DNA from: a virus
Direction: 5' to 3' (one strand)
Virus record (IMG/VR): IMGVR_UViG_3300009158_001897
Location: 1-26,861 of that record
DNA length: 26,861 nucleotides
The notes under the pieces: generated by a model
Database searches by the model: none
What the model was told of the DNA's origin: nothing
What the model saw: only the letters and a program-made list of their open reading frames with translations
Shown: positions 8,522-13,949 of the stretch, one piece after another
Layout: each line of letters starts with the position of its first letter
How positions within the stretch are numbered: the first letter of the stretch is position 1
Translations under genes and position numbers: made by a program

Positions 8522-10390
8522 TTAGATGAATTGTTTCTTTTGGTCTTGTTGTGCTTCTAGCAGGTCTTCTATATTTACTACTGCGCGTTTACTTAACTCT
8601 GCCCTAGACAAAAATGGGTTTTTCATATGGTGTACGTTGTTGTTACCATAATTGATAATCTCTCTTGCTCTAATCTCACAGAACCAAAGAGCCATCACCA
8701 TATCTGTCTTACCTTTTGTGGTGGGCGACCAAGTAACTAACTGCTCAATCATTGACTTGATGTTCTCAGTCTGGTCACTCGGTAGATGTATTAAGTTATC
8801 TCGATGGTGTTTACCATCTTCCTGCTTAGTGCCAAACAAGGTGGACATAGATGCCACACCAAAGCCGGAATCCCATTTATTATTACCAGTATGGTGTTCT
8901 CTTAATCTCACACCACGATTAGCTAGGTATTGCCTGATACCTTCATCTTGAGTAAGGAAAGCCTGAAAGGCGTTCTTCTCAACTATCCACTCACTGGGTG
9001 CGTAGGTAACAGTCCAATCAAATATGATCTGGCGAATCTGGGCCGGAGTAGGCCGCGTAATTTTAATTGTGTCAACAATGTATCTCTTATATGTAGTGCG
9101 ATCAATTGCATAGCAGACAACTGCGGTATCTCCTACCATAGCAGGATCTAATCCACATACCGTTACAAAACCATTGGTAGACTTAGGATGACCTGGATGA
9201 CCAGGGGTCAATGGTCCAGACTTACGCATACCATCAATAGAACCACGCACAGATACCGGATCAAAGATTGCATCATCGGATATATCTTGTTGCTGGTAAA
9301 CTAAAGCCCAAGTAGATGTATCCATCTGCTGGCGTTCATTCCACAAGTTTTGACCATTCCATCTAGGATATAGTCCAGTCTCTGGGTGTTTATCTTCTTC
9401 GGTCTGTCCATCAAAAGGTGCATCGGTATAAGGCCAAAGAGTTTCCCACTTAGCAGGATCATCATCTGTTTGAAGTAGAGCTGGCATAGCCAGGTAAGTC
9501 CAAGGAACTATTCCGCCAGGGTAGCGATCTTCGTTGCGTAGCTCACGATACAGATCAATAGCAGATACGCGGGTACCGACAATAATTAATTTACCGGTAG
9601 GGTTGAGACGGGATCTAACATCCTGGTTCAACCATTTAATCTGGCGTTCAAAGTCATTAGCATTAGATAAGGTAACTGCGTCATCTACAATAATCATATC
9701 TGCACGTTTACCGTAGATCTGACCGCCGATACCAACGGCTTCTATATTGGGATCCTTCTCAGATGATTCCCGCAGTTCATCACCAAAGGTGACGCGAGTT
9801 GCCTGCCAAGAGGCACTCTTAGTGTTAAACCCTACGCCAGCAGCGTAAGCTGCTTGTAAGTTTTCATACATAGGATGAGTCAGTCGTTGCTTGATGGCGT
9901 AGAGAAAGTCAGCAGCCAGACGTTGAGTCTGGGATACTATAAGTATTCTAAAGTTTGGGTTCTGGCAAAGCATCCAGGTTACATAGTCCACAGTGATAGT
10001 CATAGACTTCGCGTGGTTTGGTGGGATGTTTAATAAGATACGACTGGCTTGACCCTTTTCGTATTTCATAGCTGGATGGAGCCAAGATGGCTCACGTCCC
10101 TGGATCACATCTATTAAGTTCTTCTGATGTGGAAAAGTCTGGGAGTGCAAGAAGCGCTCCCTGAAAGATACGAAGTCTAGGTCCATTACATCTGTGGATG
10201 CAAAGACCTTATCCCGAAGTCCTAGCCTGGTGCGATCGGCTTTGTCTGCAAAAGCTCTATCGGTGCGCCGGTAGTATTCATATGACTTAATAGATTTGCC
10301 CGCAGATTTGCAAGCCTCTTCTACTGTCATACCTTCTGCCACGCAAGTTAAAATAATTCGCTTGGCTATGTCGGCTGTATTTTCAGCCAT
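8522..10390 (-). CDS. terL: Terminase large subunit (packaging ATPase-nuclease) with small-subunit-like N-terminus
   Basis: A 622-residue protein with both TerL activities. ATPase: a deviant Walker A at about 123-130 (PPNHAKSM), Walker B with acidic pair at 233-238 (IIVDDA) and a coupling motif GTR at 272-274. RNase H-like nuclease: D415 (GLDPAMVGD), E471 (IVEKNAFQ) and D563 (KTDMVMAL). It drives DNA into the prohead at the portal and cuts concatemers. Residues about 8-60 (EGMTVEEACKSAGKSIKSYE, then ADRTRLGLRD) read like the helix-turn-helix of a small terminase subunit. ATG start with AAGGAG 4 nt upstream; no separate terS is visible, though it could lie outside the window. Confidence 0.93.
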   Translation of the reverse strand: MAENTADIAKRIILTCVAEGMTVEEACKSAGKSIKSYEYYRRTDRAFADKADRTRLGLRDKVFASTDVMDLDFVSFRERFLHSQTFPHQKNLIDVIQGREPSWLHPAMKYEKGQASRILLNIPPNHAKSMTITVDYVTWMLCQNPNFRILIVSQTQRLAADFLYAIKQRLTHPMYENLQAAYAAGVGFNTKSASWQATRVTFGDELRESSEKDPNIEAVGIGGQIYGKRADMIIVDDAVTLSNANDFERQIKWLNQDVRSRLNPTGKLIIVGTRVSAIDLYRELRNEDRYPGGIVPWTYLAMPALLQTDDDPAKWETLWPYTDAPFDGQTEEDKHPETGLYPRWNGQNLWNERQQMDTSTWALVYQQQDISDDAIFDPVSVRGSIDGMRKSGPLTPGHPGHPKSTNGFVTVCGLDPAMVGDTAVVCYAIDRTTYKRYIVDTIKITRPTPAQIRQIIFDWTVTYAPSEWIVEKNAFQAFLTQDEGIRQYLANRGVRLREHHTGNNKWDSGFGVASMSTLFGTKQEDGKHHRDNLIHLPSDQTENIKSMIEQLVTWSPTTKGKTDMVMALWFCEIRAREIINYGNNNVHHMKNPFLSRAELSKRAVVNIEDLLEAQQDQKKQFI

Positions 10391-10399
10391 TAGTCTCCT

Positions 10400-10420
10400 T
10401 GTGGATAAACCTGTGGATAA
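10400..10420 (-). promoter_or_regulatory. Two perfect DnaA boxes (TTATCCACA) at the terminase start
   Basis: TGTGGATAA occurs at 10400-10408 and again at 10412-10420, so the minus strand reads TTATCCACA twice with a 12-bp repeat interval. TTATCCACA is the consensus bacterial DnaA-binding nonamer. The pair ends directly at the terL ribosome site. It may be a phage origin element or a way for host DnaA to affect late transcription; the sequence cannot decide. Confidence 0.6.
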
Positions 10421-10498
10421 CCGGCTGCAATTAGTTTTGCACCAGAGGGAAAATGGCTACAGAGGGATCATTGGAAAAATGATATAGCTATCCGCACT

Positions 10499-10517
10499 AA
10501 AAAACGCCGGAGGCGTT
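10499..10517 (-). terminator. Leftward intrinsic terminator in the leader of the late operon
   Basis: On the minus strand, AACGCC and GGCGTT pair across a TCC loop and the stem runs into TTTTTT. It lies upstream of terL with no leftward gene before it, so it could only act on transcripts that begin to its right and would otherwise enter the late operon. That position suggests an attenuated or antiterminated leader. Confidence 0.5.
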
Positions 10518-10549
10518 ATTAGGGGTTATTACCTCCTACGCCATAGGGG

Positions 10550-10625
10550 CTACGGAGGTTACACCGTAGTAGCCTTAATCGGGGGCTACAGCCCCAATCG
10601 TTACACTTCTGGGGCGTTCCGCCCC
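10550..10625. repeat. Three consecutive short GC-rich hairpins
   Basis: CTACGG/CCGTAG (10550-10555 with 10564-10569), GGGGC-TACA-GCCCC (10582-10595) and GGGGCG-TTC-CGCCCC (10611-10625) are perfect inverted repeats in a row. None has a strong T-run. They could fold in a leader RNA or small RNA on either strand. Confidence 0.5.
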
Positions 10626-10639
10626 CTACTTATACTAAG

Positions 10640-10668
10640 GCGGGAAAAATACCCTATTTCCCGCTTTT
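10640..10668 (+). terminator. Hairpin with short T-run, possible rightward terminator
   Basis: GCGGGAAA (10640-10647) pairs perfectly with TTTCCCGC (10657-10664) across a 9-nt loop, and TTTT follows on the plus strand. No rightward gene is visible upstream, so it may end an unseen small RNA, or simply be one more hairpin of the leader cluster. Confidence 0.35.
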
Positions 10669-10818
10669 GGAAAATAAATCTTTAGAATGTGATGTAACTC
10701 ACTATCTAAATACGGACATAGTAGTACATACAGCCCCCCATTTAGTGTAGATATTTATTGTGGGAGTACCGCACAGGGCTACGCACAATTCAACAATAGG
10801 CGGGTCGTTGCCGGTAGG

Positions 10819-10971
10819 CGGGGCGGTATTTTTTGGCGGTAATGCGGGGCGGTACGGGGCAGATCGGGGCGGATCGGTGGCGATCGGTAAGAATAAAGAG
10901 CGGGGCGGGCAGGCTATCCGGCAAGGCTCCCCCGTTAAGTAATAGCTACCTGACAAGGTAACGCGGGGCGG
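10819..10971. repeat. CGGGGCGG repeat cluster with 10-bp phased GATCGG repeats
   Basis: CGGGGCGG occurs exactly at 10819, 10845, 10865, 10901 and 10964, with a near copy at 10855. Inside it GTACGG at 10852 and GATCGG at 10862, 10872 and 10882 are spaced by exactly 10 bp, about one helical turn, placing the copies on one face of the DNA. This arrangement is typical of cooperative protein-binding arrays such as operators or origin iterons. Confidence 0.55.
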
Positions 10972-11027
10972 ATCTCCTCCTCCTTCTACCCTTCAACAAG
11001 GCGCGGATATTGATCCTCCTCCGATAG

Positions 11028-11056
11028 TTGAACTCTCACCGGATATGCTCTACCCT
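11028..11056 (+). promoter_or_regulatory. Early rightward promoter P1
   Basis: TTGAAC (11028-11033), a 17-nt spacer and TACCCT (11051-11056). It belongs to a set of three: all have TAG before TTGA, a spacer of exactly 17 nt and a TA(G/C)CCT -10 box. Gene start follows 43 nt downstream. The CTCTCAC/GTGAGAG inverted repeat (11033-11039 with 11064-11070) spans the -10 box and may be an operator. Confidence 0.55.
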
Positions 11057-11085
11057 GATCCTAGTGAGAGATCCTCTCTCATAAG

Positions 11086-11094
11086 TAAGGGGTA
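11086..11094 (+). promoter_or_regulatory. Start-associated sequence TAAGGGGTA, copy 1
   Basis: TAAGGGGTA ends 4 nt before the ATG at 11099. AAGGGG can pair with the 16S anti-Shine-Dalgarno, but the conserved TA on both sides goes beyond a plain ribosome site. Five copies exist in the rightward region, always at 3-4 nt spacing. Confidence 0.65.
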
Positions 11095-11098
11095 AATA

Positions 11099-11500
11099 AT
11101 GAGCCAAAAACTAGAAGAGATCGGCCTAGCGTTAAGAGATCTAAACGCGCCACGATCAAGAAGAGAAGAGATCAAGCAGGAGCGCGAGAGATCCCGCGCC
11201 TATTTATTAGAGCTATTCAACGCGCAAGAGATCCCTACCGTGTCCACTATTATTCGCCACGTTAGCTCCTCCGGTATGTCTAGGGATATCTCCCTAGTGA
11301 GCGTTAATGATCGCGGGCAGATAGTTAATCTCGCGTGGCATATAGATAAGGTCTGCACCGTCGGAGCGTTGAAGGAGCGCAACGGTTCGCGGGTTATCCG
11401 CGTTAATGGCGCGGGTATGGATATGGGGTTCCATATTGTCTACTCTCTCTCCTCCGTACTTTACGGGGACGGCTATAAGCTCCGGCAAGAGTGGATATAA
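11099..11500 (+). CDS. Conserved phage hypothetical protein with SSSGMSR and GAGMDMGF motifs
   Basis: A 133-residue protein with a charged helical N-terminus (to about 45), then a beta-rich domain. It carries VSSSGMSRDI at about 54-63 and VNGAGMDMGFHIVYSLS at about 101-117, a motif pair I recall from small hypothetical proteins of many phages; no function is known to me. It is the first rightward gene after P1, so probably expressed immediately early. The start is fixed by TAAGGGGTA. Codons are rich in GATC and GCG, as in the genes that follow. Confidence 0.8.
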   Translation: MSQKLEEIGLALRDLNAPRSRREEIKQERERSRAYLLELFNAQEIPTVSTIIRHVSSSGMSRDISLVSVNDRGQIVNLAWHIDKVCTVGALKERNGSRVIRVNGAGMDMGFHIVYSLSSVLYGDGYKLRQEWI

Positions 11501-11511
11501 ATAGCTATTTA

Positions 11512-11560
11512 TTAGCGCGGGAGGGCAGACCCTACCGGAGGCGCAACGCCTCCCTCGCGC
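11512..11560 (+). repeat. Intergenic hairpin with alternative pairings after the first early gene
   Basis: GGAGGCG (11537-11543) and CGCCTCC (11547-11553) form a 7-bp stem with a CAA loop. The outer GCGCG (11515-11519) pairs with CGCGC (11556-11560), while GGGAGGG on the left can instead compete for the CCTCCC arm. The element begins with TTAGCGCGGGA (11512-11522), repeated exactly at 12686-12696 before another hairpin. No T-run, so not a standard terminator. Confidence 0.5.
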
Positions 11561-11586
11561 ACTATCTGGCAAGGAGCCGGATTAGA

Positions 11587-11595
11587 TAAGGGGTA
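11587..11595 (+). promoter_or_regulatory. Start-associated sequence TAAGGGGTA, copy 2
   Basis: TAAGGGGTA followed by GAAG and the ATG at 11600. It identifies the start of the 48-residue gene. Confidence 0.6.
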
Positions 11596-11599
11596 GAAG

Positions 11600-11746
11600 A
11601 TGATAGTAGAGAGAGTGCGCCATTCTGGCGCGATAGTAATCTCCGATCTAATCGGAGGGTATCTCGTAACGCGATCCTATTACGGCTACACGCGACGCGA
11701 CGCCATCCGCCTATTTAAGGAGAGAGAGGGGGCGGGAGATGAATAG
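11600..11746 (+). CDS. Small basic hypothetical protein (48 residues)
   Basis: ATG 4 nt after a TAAGGGGTA element opens a 48-codon frame: MIVERVRHSGAIVISDL, then a Tyr/Arg-rich part (YYGYTRRDAIRLFKER). The last segment resembles the end of small proteins that act as sequence-read aids (DAxRxF), but no family is recognised. The next start lies 8 nt before its stop, so the two are translationally coupled. Confidence 0.6.
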   Translation: MIVERVRHSGAIVISDLIGGYLVTRSYYGYTRRDAIRLFKEREGAGDE

Positions 11747-11870
11747 ATCTCTAACGATCCTCACCCTATCTCTAGGTTATGCGGTAGTGATCCCGCTATT
11801 GATATCTATGGCGAGGGAGTTCCATCGAGAGGGTATGGCAAGAATTAAAGCGGGAGAGGGGAGGGGCTAA
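11739..11870 (+). CDS. Small single-span membrane protein (43 residues)
   Basis: The ATG overlaps the preceding stop by 8 nt and follows GGCGGGAG. Residues about 4-24 (SLTILTLSLGYAVVIPLLIS) are hydrophobic, then a basic tail (EFHREGMARIKAGEGRG). A likely inner-membrane peptide with the C-terminus in the cytoplasm. Function unknown. Confidence 0.5.
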   Translation: MNRSLTILTLSLGYAVVIPLLISMAREFHREGMARIKAGEGRG

Positions 11871-11872
11871 CT

Positions 11873-11974
11873 GTGAGCGCGATCAAGAATTACTTTATGG
11901 ATATTTATGAGATGGATATGGATCAATTGATGGATCTAGTAGGAGATGGAGATCCAGAAGGGATCTTAGGTTAA
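11873..11974 (+). CDS. Small acidic peptide (33 residues, GTG start)
   Basis: GTG at 11873 follows GGGGAGGGG and the preceding stop by 2 nt. The product is Asp/Met-rich (YFMDIYEMDMDQLMDLVGD). Its stop codon is embedded in the left arm of the 62-nt inverted repeat that carries promoter P2. The fit between ribosome site and repeat supports it, but it is short. Confidence 0.45.
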   Translation: MSAIKNYFMDIYEMDMDQLMDLVGDGDPEGILG

Positions 11975-12031
11975 GCCTACACGCTCCTTCTCCGGTAGTT
12001 GACTATCGGAGGAGGGGAGCGTAGCCTTAAC
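11970..12031 (+). repeat. 62-nt inverted repeat centred on promoter P2
   Basis: Outer arms GTTAAG (11970-11975) and CTTAAC (12026-12031) and middle arms ACGCTCC/GGAGCGT (11981-11987 with 12016-12022) pair perfectly. The inner arms run up to a central TTGA at 11999-12002. The same architecture, length and internal offsets recur at 13317-13378 with different arm bases that still pair. The -35 lies at the dyad centre and the -10 in the right arm. Confidence 0.65.
11999..12027 (+). promoter_or_regulatory. Early rightward promoter P2
   Basis: TTGACT (11999-12004), 17-nt spacer, TAGCCT (12022-12027). The -35 matches TTGACa at five of six positions. It drives the clamp gene 57 nt downstream. The dyad around it makes repression by a dimeric regulator likely. 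On the minus strand its left flank reads CCTCCTCCGATAG, identical to the sequence before TTGA in P1 (11015-11027). Confidence 0.6.
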
Positions 12032-12070
12032 GCTACGATCCTCTTCCAGATAGGGAGAGGGCGATAACCA

Positions 12071-12079
12071 TAAGGGGTA
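12071..12079 (+). promoter_or_regulatory. Start-associated sequence TAAGGGGTA, copy 3
   Basis: TAAGGGGTA, then AACT, then ATG at 12084. CCTTA in the right arm of the P2 repeat (12026 region) is complementary to its TAAGG. Confidence 0.6.
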
Positions 12080-12083
12080 AACT

Positions 12084-12689
12084 ATGAATGATACTATGCA
12101 AGAGAGTAAGAAGGCTACCGATACTATTAGCGTGAAGGCTACGGTATTAAGAGAAGTATTAGAAGGGGCAGGATTACACGCGAGTAAGGATAGTAGCCTT
12201 CCCACGCTTAACGCGGTAAATATAGAAGCGGGAGAGGGCAAGATAATCGCTCGCGCTACCGATAGGTATCGCTTAATTAAGGGAGAAGTAGCGGGAGAGG
12301 GAGATCTATCCTCTAGCCTTATCCCACTATTAGATATTAAGCGTGTTATCACGCTAATTAAGGAGGAGAAGTGGGAGCGGGAAGTTCAATTATCCCGCGT
12401 AGGAGATCTCCTAAGTGTTACCTATAACTCTAATACACTTACGATCCTTCTATGCTCCGGTACCTTCCCGCCTAGCGATCACCTATTCCCCGATATCAGT
12501 AATCCTTCACCTATCGGTGAAGTAATGCTTAATCCGGCTCTACTGGCAGATTATGGCAAGATAGCTGGCAAGAAGGAGGGAATTAAGTTGATCTTTTCTG
12601 GAGCCGGTAAGGCGATTACCGTAGAATTACCTGAAAATAAGAATATCAAGTGGAGCGCGTTGATTATGCCTATGAGAATATCCTCTTAG
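12084..12689 (+). CDS. DnaN-like sliding clamp, short two-domain form
   Basis: A 201-residue protein with features of the bacterial beta clamp. LPTLNAVNIEAGEGKIIA leading to ATDRYRL (58-64) matches the domain-2 pattern that ends in ATDxxRL. TFPPSDHLFP is like the FPD/FPP turn of domain 3, and LIMPMR at 193-198 is the typical C-terminus. Cellular DnaN is about 370 residues with three domains; the first is missing here. If it forms a ring, three two-domain subunits would give six domains, as in PCNA; that is inference. No polymerase gene lies in the window, so it probably works with host or off-window polymerase. Start set by copy 3 of TAAGGGGTA. Confidence 0.65.
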   Translation: MNDTMQESKKATDTISVKATVLREVLEGAGLHASKDSSLPTLNAVNIEAGEGKIIARATDRYRLIKGEVAGEGDLSSSLIPLLDIKRVITLIKEEKWEREVQLSRVGDLLSVTYNSNTLTILLCSGTFPPSDHLFPDISNPSPIGEVMLNPALLADYGKIAGKKEGIKLIFSGAGKAITVELPENKNIKWSALIMPMRISS

Positions 12690-12694
12690 CGCGG

Positions 12695-12757
12695 GAATAT
12701 CTTTCACTAGAGAGATCTAGTGGAGGGTATTCTCCTTCTAATAGTTAGCTGGAGAAT
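12695..12757 (+). repeat. 17-bp hairpin with GAGA tetraloop and a competing second hairpin
   Basis: 12695-12711 pairs with 12716-12732 as a continuous 17-bp stem (three G-U pairs) capped by GAGA, a GNRA-type tetraloop, so RNA function is likely. ATTCTCC (12729-12735) in its right arm can pair instead with GGAGAAT (12751-12757), just before the next ribosome site. The two folds exclude each other, as in an attenuator or leader switch. Confidence 0.6.
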
Positions 12758-12760
12758 AGA

Positions 12761-12769
12761 TAAGGGGTA
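12761..12769 (+). promoter_or_regulatory. Start-associated sequence TAAGGGGTA, copy 4
   Basis: TAAGGGGTA, then AATA, then ATG at 12774. It follows 3 nt after the right arm of the alternative hairpin, so folding could affect ribosome access. Confidence 0.6.
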
Positions 12770-12773
12770 AATA

Positions 12774-12986
12774 ATGAGTAATGAATACTGGAATAAGTAT
12801 TATACCTCCCTAGTAGGAGCGAGAATACTCGCCTATTGCGGTATGGAGGGAGAGGAGGGAGAAGGCTTCCCTACCTTCACCGTTAGGTTCGCTAATGGAG
12901 ATACGGGGCAGATCGAGATCTCCCAAGATCCAGAAGGTAATGGCGGAGGGTTTATTTTTGGACTTCTAGCTCCGGAGCGTGTCTAA
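12774..12986 (+). CDS. Small acidic hypothetical protein (70 residues)
   Basis: The protein begins MSNEYWNKYYTSLVGARI, has a Glu/Gly-rich turn, then a beta-rich pattern (FPTFTVRFANGDTGQIEIS) like a small SH3/OB barrel, and ends GFIFGLLAPERV. The FANGDTGQIEIS part resembles small phage proteins that bind a partner by a beta-hairpin, but nothing firm. The stop overlaps the next start (TAATG). Confidence 0.65.
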   Translation: MSNEYWNKYYTSLVGARILAYCGMEGEEGEGFPTFTVRFANGDTGQIEISQDPEGNGGGFIFGLLAPERV

Positions 12987-13321
12987 TGGAGATAATTCAC
13001 GATCATATAAGTAATGACGCTCACCGTAAGATCACCGATACCTATACTCTAGGAGCCTATCGCGTGAAGGTTTACACTTATCACGATAAGAATAAGAAGG
13101 CTTACTGGAGCATTATCAGCGAGTGTACCGTTGAACCTAGTGGCACTACGGGGATCTACTTCGAGAAGTCTAGACCGCAGATAGATCTTAATAAGCTAAT
13201 CAATAGTGCTATCGCGAGCCGGTATAACTATCAGCACCTAATCTCTCACCATAATAAGGCTCTTCATATGGTTAGAGAGCTAATAGATCAACTACTGGAG
13301 AAGGAGAAGGTAAGCGCATAA
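12986..13321 (+). CDS. Hypothetical early protein (111 residues)
   Basis: Coupled to the gene before by a TAATG overlap. Residues about 20-65 are beta-rich with many Tyr/Lys (LGAYRVKVYTYHDKNKKAYW), followed by a helical C-terminal half (KLINSAIASRYNYQHLISHH, then MVRELIDQLLEKEKVSA). No motif recognised. Its TAA lies inside the left arm (CATAAG) of the second 62-nt inverted repeat. Confidence 0.7.
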   Translation: MEIIHDHISNDAHRKITDTYTLGAYRVKVYTYHDKNKKAYWSIISECTVEPSGTTGIYFEKSRPQIDLNKLINSAIASRYNYQHLISHHNKALHMVRELIDQLLEKEKVSA

Positions 13322-13378
13322 GATTACACGCTAGGGCTAGGGTAGTTGATTATCCTAGCCTTAGAGCGTAGCCTTATG
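13317..13378 (+). repeat. 62-nt inverted repeat centred on promoter P3
   Basis: CATAAG (13317-13322) pairs with CTTATG (13373-13378), ACGCT (13328-13332) with AGCGT (13365-13369), and GGCTAGGGTAG (13335-13345) with the 11 nt after the central TTGA (13350-13360). The length and internal offsets equal those of the repeat at 11970-12031, while the outer arms have changed on both sides so that pairing is kept. Confidence 0.65.
13346..13374 (+). promoter_or_regulatory. Early rightward promoter P3
   Basis: TTGATT (13346-13351), 17-nt spacer, TAGCCT (13369-13374), located as in P2 with the -35 at the dyad centre. It should drive the long chain of small genes that ends with the methyltransferase. 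Confidence 0.55.
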
Positions 13379-13419
13379 GTTACGACCAGCTCCCAGAGAG
13401 GGAGAGGGAGAGATCAGAG

Positions 13420-13428
13420 TAAGGGGTA
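13420..13428 (+). promoter_or_regulatory. Start-associated sequence TAAGGGGTA, copy 5
   Basis: TAAGGGGTA, then GAT, then ATG at 13432: spacing 3 rather than 4. It is the last copy; the genes that follow rely on overlaps and ordinary purine-rich ribosome sites. Confidence 0.6.
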
Positions 13429-13431
13429 GAT

Positions 13432-13587
13432 ATGAATACTTATAGGTTCAGCGTAGAGAAGTATTATGTAGTTAAGGCGATTAGCTTTGATGAAGCGGTC
13501 GAACTACTTAATGATAAGAATGAATATACCTATCTGGTAAATGAAGAGTGGCAACTATTAAGTGAAGAAGAGGAAGTGAGTGCGTAA
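13432..13587 (+). CDS. Small acidic hypothetical protein (51 residues)
   Basis: ATG after TAAGGGGTA copy 5. The product starts MNTYRFSVEKYYVVKAISF, followed by DEAVELLND and an acidic C-terminus (LSEEEEVSA). A beta-strand then ‘DEAVELL’ helix resembles small phage proteins in which a strand is followed by an EA-E helix. The stop overlaps the next start (TAATG). Function unknown. Confidence 0.6.
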   Translation: MNTYRFSVEKYYVVKAISFDEAVELLNDKNEYTYLVNEEWQLLSEEEEVSA

Positions 13588-13754
13588 TGGGAGAACTAGA
13601 GCAATTCTTAATCGTAGAAGCAGAGTGGGTGTTGGAGAGATTAAGCACCGGCACAGAGAGTAACGACCGTAATTACTACCAGGGCAGACTAGATCAGCTC
13701 GCACAAGTGAGGCGATTATTAAACCTACCGCAAGTAATGAGAGAGAGGGTATAA
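13587..13754 (+). CDS. Small helical hypothetical protein (55 residues)
   Basis: The start is coupled to the gene before by a TAATG overlap. The sequence is helical throughout (LEQFLIVEAEWVLERLSTG, then YQGRLDQLAQVRRLLNLPQV), suggesting a helical hairpin. Function unknown. Confidence 0.55.
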   Translation: MGELEQFLIVEAEWVLERLSTGTESNDRNYYQGRLDQLAQVRRLLNLPQVMRERV

Positions 13755-13757
13755 GTA

Positions 13758-13949
13758 ATGAGTGAGCAACAATTTGGCTTAATCGTAGTAATAGAGCGCG
13801 GGGAGAAGTGGAGTAGCGTATCCATATTCGACCCGCTAGATGAAGCGTTGGATAAGTTACCGATCGCTACCGGAGAGGGTTCGCATTGGCGAACCGCTAT
13901 GGGAGAGGCGTTAGGCAAGATCGAACTACCGGAGAAGGAGGGCGAGTAA
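13758..13949 (+). CDS. Small hypothetical protein (63 residues)
   Basis: The ATG follows the preceding stop by 3 nt; GAGAGGGT lies about 10 nt upstream. A beta-strand (QQFGLIVVIERGEKWSSVSI) leads to a ‘DEALDKLP’ helix, then an acidic tail. The stop overlaps the next ATG (TAATG). Function unknown. Confidence 0.6.
   Translation: MSEQQFGLIVVIERGEKWSSVSIFDPLDEALDKLPIATGEGSHWRTAMGEALGKIELPEKEGE

Larger units (their letters stand above)
10391..11098. other. Divergent intergenic control region (about 700 bp) without a credible gene
   Basis: This gap separates the leftward late operon from the rightward early genes. From left to right it contains two DnaA-box sequences, a row of short GC-rich hairpins (10499-10664), an AT-rich stretch (about 10665-10780), a GC-rich array of repeats (10819-10971) and the first rightward promoter. 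The two open frames over the repeats have compositions dictated by the repeats and no ribosome site. The whole resembles a replication-origin and transcription-control hub; that is inference. Confidence 0.7.

Noticed and set aside
10911-10939. Leftward CTTAAC-17 nt-TAGCCT as a late promoter of the P1-P3 type
   Set aside because: The -35 lacks TTGA and the conserved TAG before it; with only the -10 matching it may be chance.
10702-10956. 84-codon leftward and 60-codon rightward (10760-10942) frames over the GC-rich array
   Set aside because: Composition is dictated by the repeats (Pro/Arg/Gly runs), no ribosome site, no motif, and each lies on the other's opposite strand.
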